Source: Paraspadella gotoi (lineage: Eukaryota > Chaetognatha). From it: 64,000 bases of DNA. The notes beneath the pieces were generated by a model. The model ran no database searches, had not been told where the DNA came from, and saw only the letters and a program-made list of their open reading frames with translations. Shown in pieces: positions 23,801-38,800 of the stretch (positions within the stretch are counted from its first letter, which is position 1; the number at the start of each line of letters is the position of its first letter). Location: positions 25,307,783 through 25,371,782 of the forward strand of contig CM119267.1 in the NCBI GenBank assembly GCA_051294375.1, in the 5' to 3' direction. A program made the position numbers and the translations under genes.

Positions 23801-26800
23801 TCACGGCGTTACGGTTAAATCCTCAATAGACATGTTTCAACTCTGTGGTTGCAAGAGAAAGAGAGAGAGAGAGAAAGAGAGATAATGGTTGTCAACAAAG
23901 AACTAAGAAAATAAAGTAAAAGTTTTGAAAGCCAAAATGGTAAAAATGAAATTATGAAATTTTGAATAGTTTGAGTTGCCTCACTTTCTGATTGATTTTA
24001 AAAATGACGACAAAGGAGGATTCAAAAATTGTTTATTAGTTTAAAATGGCCAACAAGGGAGTAAAAGCATTTGATTTGTTTGTAAACAAGCACAAATAAA
24101 ACAAAATCTTGTTTAAAAATATGAACGGTCCTAAAACCAAAGTTGGAGGCAACTGCCGGACAGTGATATCAAGTTGATGCTGTTTGGATCAGGGATAAAT
24201 CCTTTGGGGACAATGCTTAATACTACTCAAATGTCCATTGAGCCCGCTGCACCAGTCAAGAGCCCTCTTCTCACCTGACAGTAAGGTGAGCAGTCATCCG
24301 TTATTGCTTCTTTTGCAACAGGAGTGACGGTCTCCCCTTCCTCTATCTAAAGTGTTCTTTTTGAGGGATGCCCGGTTCGTGGAGAGACGAACTAAGTTGC
24401 TTCAGTAGGGTTGACCTTATTTTGCTTCTCTTCTTACCCCCAATCCACTCTCCATTCTCTGTTCTTTGTTAAAAACCTTTATCTCTCTCTCCCTCTCTCT
24501 CTTTTTCTCTATCTGTTTTTTTAGGTTTGGCTGATGAAGACTCGCAACCATAGATTCGAAACATGTCTGGTGTTTGAAACAAAAAAATAGTTGTTTGTAA
24601 AAAATAAATTATAAAAACTTATTTCCTTAAATTTCAAACGCAGCAAAAAGAAAGCCAAAATCTAATTATTATTATTATTATTTTGAAAATTTCTTATTTT
24701 ATATCGATATTATTATTGATTTATTGTATTTTATGATACTGCTCCCCCAAACAATATGAGCAAACAATTTTTTTTATTTTTTATATTAAATAATGTTATC
24801 TCACGTCTAAATAACCTTGTTTGTTTACTAAAATTTTTAGTCGGATCTGCTTTCAGCAGATCCCGACTCTATTATTCACATTGTCGGTCCGCCCCCTCAA
24901 TATTGTCGGGCACTCGCTTATATCATGTCAGAACATCGAATTATGATAAATTATGCAAAAAAAAAACGATGTCCGTCCGTCCGTCCGTCCCACCTTAGCA
25001 AAAAACACCAATTACTCGGGATTGGATGGATGAATTGGAATGAAATTTTGTGTGTGGGTAGGGAAGTGTGTGATTGAGCTGTATATGAAGTTTCGATGGA
25101 ATGAATATAAATGGAAAAAACAAAAAAATATATTTCACTATTTAAACCCAATACTCATGAGTGGAGCGAGCGATTTGACCTTGAAATTTTTGTATCCTCT
25201 TGCGAGGTACGAAAAAGGTGTGTGATCCCCTAACATGGAAAATCAAGTTTCGATGGAATCGTTTGAGTGGAAATGAGTTTAAATGGAAAAAAACAAAAAC
25301 CTGTTCACTAATTGATTGTGCTTCTTTTTCCTTTATATTAAATGGAAATGCAAGATGTATTAATAAATTAAATAATTAATCAATTAATTAATCAATTAGT
25401 CAATCAATCAGTCAATCAGTCAATTGTTATCGACATTATTCTCATCGTCGTCATTGCTTTATATGGTTAGTGACGAAAAGACCTAAAAACAAACAATTGG
25501 ATCAAATTAATTAATTAATTGCCTAATTAATTAATTAACTTGAATTATTTAATTATTAATGAATTAATTACCGATAATGATCGGTGGCAAATCCGACATT
25601 GTTTGCTCAAACTTGTTACTAAATTTTTTTCCCGCGAGCTCTACTCTAATAAAGACAGCTTCTCAGTGATATGTCAATTTAAACCTAATTCCTATTATTT
25701 TTAATTATTATTTCCAATTTTTTAAATTATTATCATTACCATTAGTAGAATTAATATTATTATTATATTTCAATTATTTTTAATAATTATTTTTTAAAGA
25801 ACAAATATTAGAATGATGGAATTTAAGTTCGTCTTTTGATCAAGGAAAAAACTAAATTTTATAAAAATCATTGAGGATTAATAATGTATTTCAGTTCAAT
25901 TTGCTCTTTATCTAGCAAAAAGTTAGGAAAATTTAATTTTGAATTGATTGAGGATATGACTAAGCTTACCCAAAACTCATTGCCCATTGTTCGAAAAAAA
26001 GATAAAAAAATAAGAAAGAAGCTACTGGTGTTTTTTAACTAATATAGGTAAAAATCCTTATGTTATAGCGTATAAAACCTCTATAAAATTATTATCATTT
26101 TGTGTTATATTTTTTTTGCATCAATACTGTTTACTTTGACGCTCGATTGGGTTTATTAGCAAAAAAAAATGTTTTGCTTAGACAGACTTTAAAATGAATT
26201 TAAGTTAAGAAATAATGGAACCGGACCGAGTGGAACTTAGTATGGAGTTTTTTGAGGCTGGGGAACTCTAGTACTTATGTCACTTATTTTAGGTTCAAGT
26301 GAACGAACTCCTCTCAGGCTCCGACAAAAAACTCTGCGTTAAGGTAGAGATTCTCAAGTCGGACCGCGACTCTTACGAGTCGCTCGTCGACTGCGCTCCC
26401 GCAGAACGTCGTCCAACTTCCGAACGAGAATCTCCGGGCGTCCGCGTCCGCGCCTGCGTAGTGGAAAAACAGACGTGTGCGGCGAGCCGACGACGACTGT
26501 ATTATCAACCCGTGGGAGTGGTGGTACTGGCTGCTCATTGCCTCGCCGTCTTGATCATCCTCATCATCATCATCTTGATCATCTGTTGCTGTTGTTGTCG
26601 TAACAAAAGACGGAAGGAAAAAGAGGAGAAAAAGAAAAAGGTGAGTTTATATGGGTTCCCAGTACCTCGAAGTCTTTTAAGATAATGATTTCTGAACTTT
26701 AATAATTTCCTTCTCTTTTGATCTCAGTGATTAGTATGAAGTTTTCTTTATTTAAAAAAACGGTTTGCTATGGTTCTCATTCTTATTACCTATCAATCTA

Positions 26801-29800
26801 ATCTCATTAACTACCTAATTTTAGATGAAAGTATGAATGAATTTTTATGGTACCAACAACTTTTAAAGTTCAAATTCCTCCTATTAATTTTGTGGCTTTT
26901 ATTTACACAAAACTTTTCAGGCCACATTATCTGATACAATTTTTTTTCCTTTTATACCGTTTCCCTTATTCTTTTTCTTCATCTCTTCTGTTCTTCTTCA
27001 TCTCTTCTGTTCTTCTGTTTCTATTTTTATCGTCGCAATCGCTTTTGCACATAAGTGGCGTAATCGTCGTCGTCGTTGTCGGCGTTCCAAATTATAGATC
27101 GCCTCTTTTATGATTAAATTTGGGTGTATGAAGCTGAAAATTTATATACAGCTTCTCATCATCCATGTGCTTAAAATTGAGTCAGGTCAGTTATTATATG
27201 TTTTGTTTACGTTTTATCAAACGTTACGTTTTATCAAACGTTTTATCAAAACGTTTTATCAAAACAAACACATTTTCTCTTTTATTTTCATATTTTTTTT
27301 CTCTCTCTCTTTTCTCTTTTAATTACATGTCTTTCTCCCTCTCTCTTTTCCTTAGTCACTGATTCATAATCATAGGGAAAAAAACGAGTCTGCAGCTGGC
27401 TCTGCAGGGGCTTATTCTTTTTCTCTCTTTTCTCCTGCTGCTTCTGCTGCTGCCTTTTGAGTCTGCATCTGGCTTTGCAGGGGCTTTATTTTATCGTCGC
27501 AATCGTTAAGCGTTTGCGACGATATTGTAACACTTTTGCGCATAAGTGGCGTCGGCGTCGTCGTTGTCATCGTCGGCGTTCCAAATTAGAGATCGCCTTT
27601 TTTATGATTAAATTTGGGTTTATGAAGCTGAAAATTTATATACAGCTTCTCATCATCGATGTGTTTAAAATTGAGTCTGGACAGTTATTAAATATGTTTT
27701 GTTTACGTTTTATCAAAACAAACAAATCTTTTCTCTTTTATTTTATATTTCTTTCTCTCTCTCTCTTTTTTCTTTTAATTACATGTTTCTCTCCCTCTCT
27801 CTTTTCCCTATTCACTGATTCATAATCATAGGGAGAAAAAATGAGTCTGCAGCTGGCTCTGCAGGGGCTCTCTCTTTTTCTCTCTTTTCTCCTGCTGCTT
27901 CTGCTGCTGCCATTTGATTTCTTTCTTTTCTCTCTCTCTCTCTCTGTTTTTATTTAAAAAAAAATTTTGATTGGGATTGAACTTGGCATTAGGAATTAGC
28001 CATCGCATTCGTGCATGTTATCATTTTGCTATAGTAACATCGGGTTTTTTATTTCACTTTAGTCTTTACTTCACTTCGTCAGTCTGATTCAAGTTTCACT
28101 TTGTCTTTTGTCTGGGAATGCTGACAGTGTTTAAAGAGGTCGCATTCGATGAAACTGCTCGCTTATGCGTGCTTGAAGTAAAACAAAAGTGCCTTCAATA
28201 ATGTTACTCCAGTCTTAGCACTTGCTAAAAATTAAACTCGAAAATAAATTATTTTACTGTTTATATTTATTCTTTTGACATTGAAAAAGTTTTTTAGTTT
28301 TTTTTTTTCAGAAACTGTAACTGTAAATTGACAATCGCAAAATAGAATTTTTCTTTCTGTTTATAAATTAATTTTCTTTTTTTCCCCTTTCTATTCTTTC
28401 TTTCCTTTCCATTCTTTCTTTCCTTTCTTTCCTTTCTTTCCTTTCTATTTTTTCTTTCCTTTGTATTCTTTTTTTCCTTTCTTTCCTTTGTATTCTTTCT
28501 TTCCTTTCTATTCTTTCTTTCCTTTCTATTCTTTCTTTCCTTTCTATTCTTTTTTTTTCTATTTTTTCTTTCCTTTCTTTCCTTTCTATTCTTTATTTAT
28601 TCTTTTCTTCTTTTTCTTTCTGTTTATAAATTAATTTTTTTTTTTCAAATTTTTTTTTATTATCAAAATTTGGCGTCAATCCATATTTTTTTTATGCAAT
28701 TGCGACGATCCTTATTCTTTTAAGATTTTTTTTCTCTCTTTTCTCCTGCTGCTTCTGCTGCTGCCTTTTGATTTCTTTCTTTTTTTCTCTATCTCTGCGT
28801 TTTTATGAAGGTCCGGGATCACTCAATTCAAATTATAATTAGAATAAAACTGAGCTCGGATTTCGAAAGGAGAGCTCCTGACGATTCCGAAATGTATTCA
28901 CTTACTATTTTTTCGTCGTTTTTTCGATTTTTTTTTATACTATATAAAATAAAAGAAACCTATTGAAAGAGTTGCAGCCCAAACGGTAAGGCGGTTTCTC
29001 ATGAAATTTGGCATGAATTACCTTTAGGTAACAACTCCAATTCTATATGAAAGATATTTTCAAAATTTATATTTTTTCTTCAAAGAAGAGCCCAACGGTT
29101 TTGAGCTGCAACTCTTCGTTTTTAACTTCACTTCGTCAAAGAAATTAAATTCTGTACTCATTACTTTTGCAAGATTCACCACAACATACACAAGCACGGG
29201 ATGTGATGATGGAGTTTGTTTAATGCCAAAGTCTTAAAAAATGGCTTACTGTTTTTAATTTTTTTAATTCAGATTTGATTTTTTTTTTCAGAGATTCCCT
29301 TGAAAATAGGGCAACTATATTATGATATAAATATTTACATAAAGTAAAAAGTCAAATTTAAATAAATTCGATAAGTTTTTTAACTCAAACTCATAAAAGC
29401 ATAAAAATCCGTCTGGAAAATGTGTAGAGTAGTTTATTTTAGACTTATTAGTGATAAAACTCCAAGTATGTACTTTTACCAAAAGAAGAATTAATTATAA
29501 GAAGTAGAAATTGAGCTTACTGTAAAGAATCAGTTTTAAGTTTAAAATTTGGTTGTTGAAATTTAGCTTAGTTAAAAAATTATTTTTCTAGTTTTACTGA
29601 AAAAAAAATTTTGTTTAAATTTTTATAAACATTTTGGGTAGATTTTTAAAAGTTTTCGATTATTTTTTAATAGAAAACCTCTTACAAGATGTGAGAAAAT
29701 GATTAAGATACAGTAAATTAAGATGTCTACAATTTTAGGTTGAGTGATCCCTGGCCTTAAAAAAAAAGAATTAGGATTGAACTCGTAAAATTAGGCATCG

Positions 29801-32800
29801 CATTCGTTATCATTTTGCTATCGCAACATTGGGATTTTATTTCGTTTTTTTTTCTCAGGGGCTGAGTCTGCTGATCAGTTTATTTTTTGACAATGAAAAA
29901 GTTTTTTTCAGAAACTAACTTTAATCTTCCTTGGTACTTTATTATTTTTTTATTTGACAATCGCAAAATAGAATTTTTCTTTCTGTTTATAAATTAATTT
30001 TCTTTTCTCAAATTTTCTTTTTTTTAGTATTAAAATTTGTCGTGTGGATAAGGCGCTAAGTGGGCAGAAAATGACTATCCGTAACTTAGGAGTCTACGTC
30101 GTTCTTAGAGATCGAGGAAGAATGGAAAGAAAAAGAGGGGGGAAAATAGGGGAAAAGAAAGAGAAGGAGAGAAGGCGAGAAAAAAGGATAAAGAAAGTCA
30201 AATAGTGGCAGAGAAAGGTAGGGTCGTAGAAAAGGTAAGTTACGGCGTGAAAAGTAGGGGAGGAAAGGGGAAGATAAAAATCTTAAAAGCATAAGGATCG
30301 TCGCAATCGCAAAAGAAAAATCTAGATTGACGACTGTAGTTGGGCATTGCCGAGGTTCACCCCGCCTATAAGCACGACTCTTTCAGTTGTGACCTGGTGG
30401 CTCATTGAGTAAAGCATCAGCTCATGACCACTAGGTACCGGGTTCAATCCCAACCTGGTACCTACCCTGCGGGAAGAGTGAGGACGGCCAAAAGCCGCCT
30501 TGGGGGCGTGGCAAACCCTCAAGCCTGGTTCCAAGCCCAGGACCCGTTCCATGTCTGCAAGAGGGGTTTTAGGAGTTACGTAGGACTAAGCTCTGACGAA
30601 AAAAGCCAGAGGTTTTTTTATTATATTCTTTTACCGGTCAATGTAGAATAATGGCAATATTGCTATTGTTAAGTTTCAAAAAAATCCGATCCTAAATATA
30701 GAAAATATTAACCAAAACCTTCGGAAAATCCACCCCTTCTTTGAAAGATTTCGCCATATAAGATTTTCCTGAATCTGACTCCCGTGTTGAAAACTCTCAA
30801 GAATTCCGATCGTTATCTCCTCTTTTACTTTTACTTTAAATAAAAATTTCACCAAAATGGACTAATTCACTTTACCATGATCAGTATCATATCAAAATAA
30901 CCTAATAAAAATATAAAGAAAATTTTGAGAGCCCTTGGACACTTTGCCAAAGGATTCCAAGTTTGGACCTCATTTGTTGAACAGTATATAATTGTTTCAG
31001 CTTCATAAAGCCCAAATTTAATCATAAAAAAGGCGATCTCTAAATTTGGGAACGCCGGACGATGACACACGACGACGCCGACCGCCCACTTATTGCGCAA
31101 AAGTGTTACAATATCGTCGCAAACGCTTAACGATTGTCGACGAATAAAATAAAGCCCCTGCAAAGCCAATGCAGACTCAAAAGGCAGCAGCAGAAAGCAG
31201 GAGAAAAGAGAGAAAAAGAATAAGCCCCTGCAGACCCAGTTGCAGACTCGTTTTTTTCCCTATGATTATGAATCAGTGACTAAGGAAAAGAGAGAGGAGA
31301 AAGACATGTAATTAAAAGAGAAAAGAGAGAGAGAAAAAAATATGAAAATAAAGAGAAAATGTTTTGTTTTGATAAAACATAACGTTGATAAACGTAAACA
31401 AAACATATAATAACTGACCTGACTCAATTTTAAGCACATGGATGATGAGAAGCTGTATATAAATTTTTCAGCTTCATACACCCAAATTTAATCATAAAAG
31501 AGGCGATCATAATTTTGAACGCCGACAACGACGACGACGATTACGCCACTTATGTGCAAAAGCGATGCGACGATAAAAATGAAACAGAAGAACAGAAGAG
31601 ATGAAGAAAACAGAAGAGATGAAGAAAAGGAATAAGGAAACGGTATAAAAGGAAAAAAAATTGTATCAGATAATGTGGCCTGAAAAGTTTTTGTGTAAAT
31701 AAAAGCCACAAAGTTAATAGGAGGAATTTGAACTTTAAAAGTTGTTGGTACCATAAAAAATTCATCATACTTTCATCTAAAATTAGGTAGTTAATGAGAT
31801 TAGATTGATAGGTAATAAGAATGAGAACCATAGNNNNNNNNNNNNNNNNNNNNNNNNNTACAGATTTGAATTCCTCGTCAAAAAGTTGATAAAGAAAATA
31901 TAAATCATTTTAAAAATTCTTTCATTAAGTGGGATAAAATTTAAAAACTATATTTAATATAAAAAAATTATTTTTCAGCTTAAAATATAATTTTTTAAAT
32001 TTTTGACCTACTTAATAAAGGAATTTTTTAAAAGAGTTTATTTTCTTATATCAACTTTTTATGACGAATCCAAATCTGCAAAAAAATCTTAAAAAAATTG
32101 TTTTGAAATTTTAACATTTATTGGTTTAGTACTAGTATAAATATGGCCTACTGCGTAAATAGTAAAATTTATTATAATTTTTTTATTACATAAATGTTCA
32201 ATGAGTATAATGTTTGGTCGTTCCTCACTTTTAGAATTTTATAAAGTTAAATTTAGAAAATTTTACTACGCCTTAAGGTTAATATGCTCTCTCGCTCTGT
32301 TTGAGTAATTTACCTTAAACCTTGAAGAGACAGTACTATAGTTATGTGTTAGTGACAGAACCGTTTCAATATAAGCAGTCCCTGTGCTTCGATCAGGCTG
32401 TAACACATGCTACAGGTGGGTTAAGCGCCCCGGTCCTCTTAATGCGGGCGACCACCGGCAAGAACCCGGACCTTTGGGTTGGAGGTGAATGACTTGCTCC
32501 GGCGCCAATGCCATGATGAACGGTTGGTGGATTTTAGTCCCAATAACCTATTATATATATTATATAACGAACGAATCTAACTTATTTTTGGTTAAGTGGC
32601 CTCTTTTTTTTTTTTTTGCACAAGACTGAACTAATCGTCGGAAATTTTACTTTCTATTTTCCGTCAAATATGCTTCAAATATGTCTAGGACGAATTCTTA
32701 CCTGATCGTCGCCCCGAAGAGGCAAAGACGGAAGAGTCCGTGGGATGCACTCGACGGAGGTGATGGCGGAGGCAGTGATGTTTGAACGAGGCGATGGGCG

Positions 32801-35800
32801 CGGAATGGTAGACATAAAGAGTGAAGCGAGAAAGGAAAAATACTCTCTCTCTCTCTCTCTGTTTCTGAAAATCAGAAGCCGCTATTCCCTTTGTTCGAGA
32901 GAGCGCCAACTCTCTCCGATCTAGCGAGTCTCTTTCCCTCCGCCTGAAAATTTGAAATTTTCTATCTCGAACGAAACTTATCCTTCTCAGATAATATATA
33001 ATTTTTTGATAATATTAACCACATTGATAATCAAATCCCTTTTAAGTCTGCTTAAGAGAGTTCTTAATCCTCTAACTGAACCATCCCCCCCTTTTCTCCC
33101 CAAACCCCGACCTGCAGTTCTCAGATCCAGACTTTGGAGAGAGCGTCGTCGCCGCGCTGACGATGAAGGTTTCCGTCCGATTCCAACTGATCACATTCAC
33201 GTCGCGTCGGTGAGCCCTTTTCACCGTCAACATGTTGGCGACCGTGGTTGGCCGAGTGTCCAGATCTGAGGTAACAATTATCATTATCAAAATATTATAT
33301 TACAATAATAATACTAACATATTAGTAATTTAATTATAATATATAATACTAATTGATATTATTAATTATTTATTCTTATCATTAACCTACTTAACAATTA
33401 AACATAAGTTAGACGGTTTTGTATTATGATTAGGCATTAATTTGCTGTTTCATGGAGAATTTTAAATATATATAAATGGATTAAGAACGGTTTGTAATCG
33501 AGGTGCAGCAGATAATTTGTGGTTCATTCAAATGAGATTGAGTTTTTCATCTCATTTACATTATGTAGCAGTCTAGATCATTTCTCATATCTTTGATACA
33601 GTTTCCTAGTAGTCTTATTTTACGGTTTTAACAATACTTTTAATAGGTTTAATAATATAATAATATATATATAATATGCCCCCCGGTTAGAAAGGCAGGT
33701 AATGATCAGACAACAATTGAACAAAAGATTCTTCAGTCTTCACGCTGATGGTCTTATCGACGCTGGCTGATGCAAAGACTGTTCGGTCGTTGGAGACCAC
33801 TGGAGATCTCGACTGAGTCTTTGTGGCCGACGAAGGGCCGCTGGTCAACAGCCAGGCGTCTGTCGATCGGGTCTTGGGGTCCATGCGTGATTCCTCCTGA
33901 TCGTAAAAGAAAGACTTGTGGCGTATATTCACAACCGCTCACGTCCACCATCCTTCAGCTAAATCCATTGGTCAGAGGGGAACACACCATCCAGGCCGTT
34001 GGCAAAAGCGAGACCGTCCTAGGGTAACCGCGCCAGTGACTGGAGGCGTCGCTGAGGGTCGTAAGCCCCAACGCCAACAGTGAGATGCCCATCCCTAATG
34101 GGCATCACAGGCAACCCGGCTGTTGCCATAGTGGTGAGCCCTACTATCGAACACGCAACCTCTCAGGGTACGCTACGACAAACGCCTATGCCCTGGGTAT
34201 GCTACGACAAACGCCTATGCCCCCACAACTCGCGCTCTCTCTCTCTCCACTATGGTAACAGTCTTGTCAGACACCCTCTCAGGCTGGAGTAACCTGATGA
34301 TGTCTGGTCCGGGGATCCTGTGGCGGTATATTCACACGCCTCATCGTCCACCATCCTTCAGCCAAATACATTGCTCGAGGGGGAACACACCATCCCAGGC
34401 GTAGTGTTCCCATCCACAGTCCTAACGACTTCCTCTGCGTTGGCAAAGCGAGACCGTCCTAGGTAACCGCGCCAGTGACTGGAGGCGTCACTGAGGGTCG
34501 AAGCCCCAAAGCCACAGTGAGATGGCCAATGGGCATCACAGGCAACCGGCTGTTGCCATAGACTTTCTATTCATTTTCATCATTTTTCAATTGGCTTGGC
34601 AAGAAAGGCCTGCGCAAAAAGACAATCATTCCACTTCCCTTTGTCTTTGACTCACCCTTGCAATCTCGGTGATCAGCTTTCCCTCGACGTTCCCGACCAA
34701 TCCAGAGCGGAAGCCCTCGGCGAGGTGGCCTTGAAGCTCGCGCAAGGTTTGATGCGGGCGTCGAGGCGTTGGGCGGCGTAGTCTTTAGCCCCTTCGTCCG
34801 ACGACAATGCATCCCAATCTTCGTCGAGTCGTACACGAAGACTCGTCCAGAGTCGCACCACGACGGCCGCGAAACGCTTGGCGCCATCGGACACCGCGAT
34901 CCTGTTGCAGGCGCGTGGTTTGAATAAGAGGGAAGAAAATGAGAAAAATGAGAAAAGAAAAAAAGAGAAAAGAAGAAAATGAGAAAGAAAGAAAATAGAG
35001 AAAAGAAGATAGAAGAAAATGAGAAAAGAAAAAAATGAGAAAAGAAGAAAAGAAGAAAAGAAGATAAGTTGTAGAGAGTGGTGAAGAGAAAAATTAAATC
35101 TAGAAATAAAGAAAGAGAAAAGGTTCAGTTTTCCATTCACCTAGTTGGTTAATCATCGCCGCTTTCATGACCGGCTCTCTTCCTCGTCCTCGTCATCGCT
35201 GCTTTCATCTTCGCTGCTCTCCTCGTCCTCTTCCTCCTCTTCTTCTTTCGCTTTCCTTAAAAGTTTTTACCAAGTTTGTCTCTTGACCACACCACCTTAT
35301 CCTCTTTCTCTTCTTGCCGCGCCGCCGCCGCCGCCGCCGCCGCGCCCTGAGTCCCGCAAACGACGAAACAAGAGGCGGGAATCCCCGCGGGCTTCGCCCA
35401 AGTCGTCAGGGAGGACGTCCGAGACTGAATAGAAACAATGAGAAAAGATTTGTAACGTTTAGCAGTTAACACAAGGAAATACTACTCTTTAATACAGAGT
35501 GCACTAAATTTAAGAATAATCGACTGGAAAACCTAAGGCAGGGGAGCGTTCAACTCAGCCCTGTGAAGCATGACGTAGGCGGAAGGGTCATGTTCCAGGG
35601 CTTCCCAGACCTCAATTTGCGAACCGGGAAGGTAGACTCGCCGGTTGGTCGGGGGAACGCTCTCTCCTGTTTCGTCGTCGGCCGACATGTCGTCGTCGTC
35701 ATCATCGTTTTCTTCGTCATCGTCGCTCATGTCTTCAAAATCGTCGTCATCATCGTCCATTTGATGCGAGTCTGAATCCTCGATCGACGCTTCCTTCGAT

Positions 35801-38800
35801 TCCTCACTTTTTTCATTTAATTTTTCTTCGCTGACATTTTTGTTTTCATTTTGTTTTTCTGTTTTTGTATCTTTGTTTTTAAGATTCGGTCATCGTCCGG
35901 ACGTTCTCTCGATTCGACTAAAAAGATAAAAAACACGCTAATGAGCGAGGATAAAAAGAAACCATCACCGGGTCTAAAAAAACTTTTCAAGCAATGCTTG
36001 CGCCGCTTTCGTATACATTCAGTACACCGAGGCTTTTGTAGTATCTTACGTTTTTGTCGTTTAATTACAATACAATAAAAACGTTTAAGGCCACCAACTG
36101 AACAGAAATTCCGGCTTCATAAGATTTTTTTTTTTTACATGGTGTAGAAAAAAAGAAAGGAAAATACTAAGCGCTTAAGGAGTATTCTCACAATCGAATT
36201 GACTAGTACGATTTCAACATATATTAAGTAATTTATTGTTACTTAACAAGAATTAAAAAGTAAAGATTTGAGAAAAAGACTTATATCGGTTTTGTCATGT
36301 TTCCCAAGAAAGTTTTCAACAAATTCTGTTTTGAGAAAAAGCTGAAGAACTTTTTTTGATTTTTACTCTCGCATAAGAAAAAATTTCGATTTTCAGAAAA
36401 AAAGAAAAAAATTAGTTTTGAGGCGTAATAGGCGAAAATGATGATTTATGAACATTAACATCTGAGCAAATCAAGCATTTTTCAAAAACTGGACAAGATC
36501 GTAAAGCGACTATTGAACTTGCTTAATTTAAAAAAACTGGGCAACAATAAAACAAAAGATCCAGCGTGCGTCTTAAAACTAAACAATGGACGCGTGTTCG
36601 ACAATGGCCAATTTTGACTTAATAGAATTTTATGGACGGATAAGAGAGACGATTAACCTTCTTAAACTAGATAAAGTACCTATTTTTTAGATACAAAAAA
36701 CAGCAACGATCACTATAGTAATTTACTCTACTAAGCGGGATTATCTAAATATAAAGTAATTTACATAGAAAATGGTCAGAAAATATTTTTTTTTTTAAAA
36801 TAAAACGAAATAACAAAGCTTGACTGATTCTGGTGGTTAAGCGGAAAAAAGGATAACTCTTAATAAAAAAACTTGAAAACTACAAAAAAGCATTAGTCGA
36901 ATAATCGTCGCATGGATTCAGATAAAAAAAAATTAAACAAAAAGTTGGCATCCAATAGGGATAATAATCAAAGAAAGGAAAGGGACAAACATGATTTAAA
37001 TACGTATAAATACGTAAATTATAATATTACGCAAACTAAACGTAATCTACCTTAAAACAATAATCGTTGAAAAATATCCCTTCGCCTTTCCGACATATGA
37101 AATACAAAATCATCGCAATAAGTCAACGTAAAAATAAATCCATGGCTCGAAACAAAGTTGAAAAAAAAACAAGTGACGAGATAAACGTTGTAGATTCATT
37201 ATTGAGCATTACACCAAATATTATTATCATCGATTGGACGCAAAAAGTGAGGACTTTTGACGCTCGAAATAGAGACGTTGAGGATAAAGAAGCGCAGAGA
37301 AGAGGAAGAGAAGGAATGAGACCAATACGCAAATATTTTTAATTATATTCTTTTAATTTTTCTTATGATCTCCGATTTTCGTAGTGTTTTAATAACATTG
37401 TTTTTTCGGGAAAATAAAATAAATTAAATAAAATAAAATTAGCGGTAGCCGACCAAATTCAAATTTGAATGGGAACAGCATTACTAATTCATTATTGGTA
37501 TTAATTATTGTGATACAATATTTTTTGCAAAAATGTTTCCAACCATGAGTAATTCGTTAATTAAATTTTATATTGCTACATTTTTTTTGAATATTTTTAA
37601 GTTTTTTAATTGTTTAATTGAGCTCCAAAAGTTAAGCAAAAAATATAATTACAACTTTTAAAATTTGATGTTTTATTACTGAAATTAGTAAAACTGAAAA
37701 AATCATCGGATGATGATGATTATTTTTTTAAGGTTTTTCCCAATTTTAACCTACTTATCATCAAAATATTGAAAAAAGAATTATACTTTGTATAGACAAC
37801 TTTCCATAAGCTATCTGAATCTACTTAAAAAAAAAGTTGAGATTTTCCATCTATAAATAAATATTAAAAACTTAATTACTAGTGCTTCAAGCCATTTTAG
37901 AAAATTTGGGTCCATTGAAAGTTTTCTTCAGAAATGTATGAAGTTTTATTTAGAAAGTTCCCAATTCAAACCCAATTCTGACCCCACCCCATTTACAAAG
38001 ATTGGCCCTCGTAAATTATTTCATCAATCAACCAATAAATTCCACTCGGTGGCAGCGGTGAAATTTGAGCCCTTGTCAAAAATCGGCGATCAAGAGAGCT
38101 TACAAGAATGCCAAATAATAATATTTGAGCAGTATGTCTCAAAGAGGAATTAGAGAACGAGGGAAGCGCGAAAGTAAAAATTCTAGAAAAACAAATTTGA
38201 TGAGAAAATCTTTTCAAAAATACTCCGTAGACTTTCGAGCGAGAGAGATTTAAGGATTTGAGCGTTCGTCCAGAGAATCGAGAAAATCGCGAAAGGGGTG
38301 TGGGTAGATGGGGGGAAATTGGGGGTGAAGGTCGAAATGCAAGACATCGGTGGGGGGGGGGAAGATGTATCAATACGATGGAATTATCTCTCGGATTTTT
38401 TTTCTCTTGATTCAAGGACTGAGTATGAGAAGAGAAAGAGCGGGTCATACTCCGCGTATCAAACGACGACCTCGTAAATGGTTCTCTTCCCGCCGACTTT
38501 GGTGGGCTGGCGTTGCGGCGCCGCCACCGGATGATCTTCAGCCGAGTATCCGGAATCGTAGCCATTCATTTCCGGTTTTTTCTCGTAGTCTCCGTCGTAG
38601 TCCAGAATGAAGGGACTCCGCGCCGCCGGAGGTGCGACGTTTCCGCGCCCCGCGCCGGGGCCGCGGAAGGTGCTGCCGTCGACGTTGTCGAGAGAATTGG
38701 AGATTAAGGATTGTAGGAAGAGAGGGGGCGATGGGCGGGTCCGTCCGATGGCCAGTAAATCGGCGGCGCCGTTTGGTCGTCGACGACGTTGACTGGATGC

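Larger units (their letters stand above)
26769..31833. repeat. Small fold-back: 0.87 kb inverted repeat with 3.3 kb loop, ending at an assembly gap
   Basis: The segment 26769-27645 reappears as its reverse complement at 30985-31833, including the CTATGGTTCTCATTCTTATT start, which is the last sequence before the N run. The left arm begins 128 bp after receptor exon 8. The loop contains a pyrimidine tract (28370-28620), T-rich sequence without genes, and a SINE-bearing block (30127-30983) that is repeated in direct orientation at 42181-43020. Confidence 0.85.

Noticed and set aside
24120-24460. Possible fragment of a retroelement coding region before the third hammerhead-like core
   Set aside because: The sequence is more GC-balanced than its surroundings but no reverse transcriptase or endonuclease motif could be read in any frame.
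26847-27322. Phe/Leu/Ser-rich frames resembling membrane proteins
   Set aside because: Pyrimidine-rich repeat C translated; the same frames recur in reverse at 31266-31831 and carry no conserved motif.
32395-32480. Genuine tRNA gene in the SINE-2 unit
   Set aside because: A B-box-like motif is present, but no full cloverleaf with acceptor and anticodon stems can be drawn, and the sequence is repeated.
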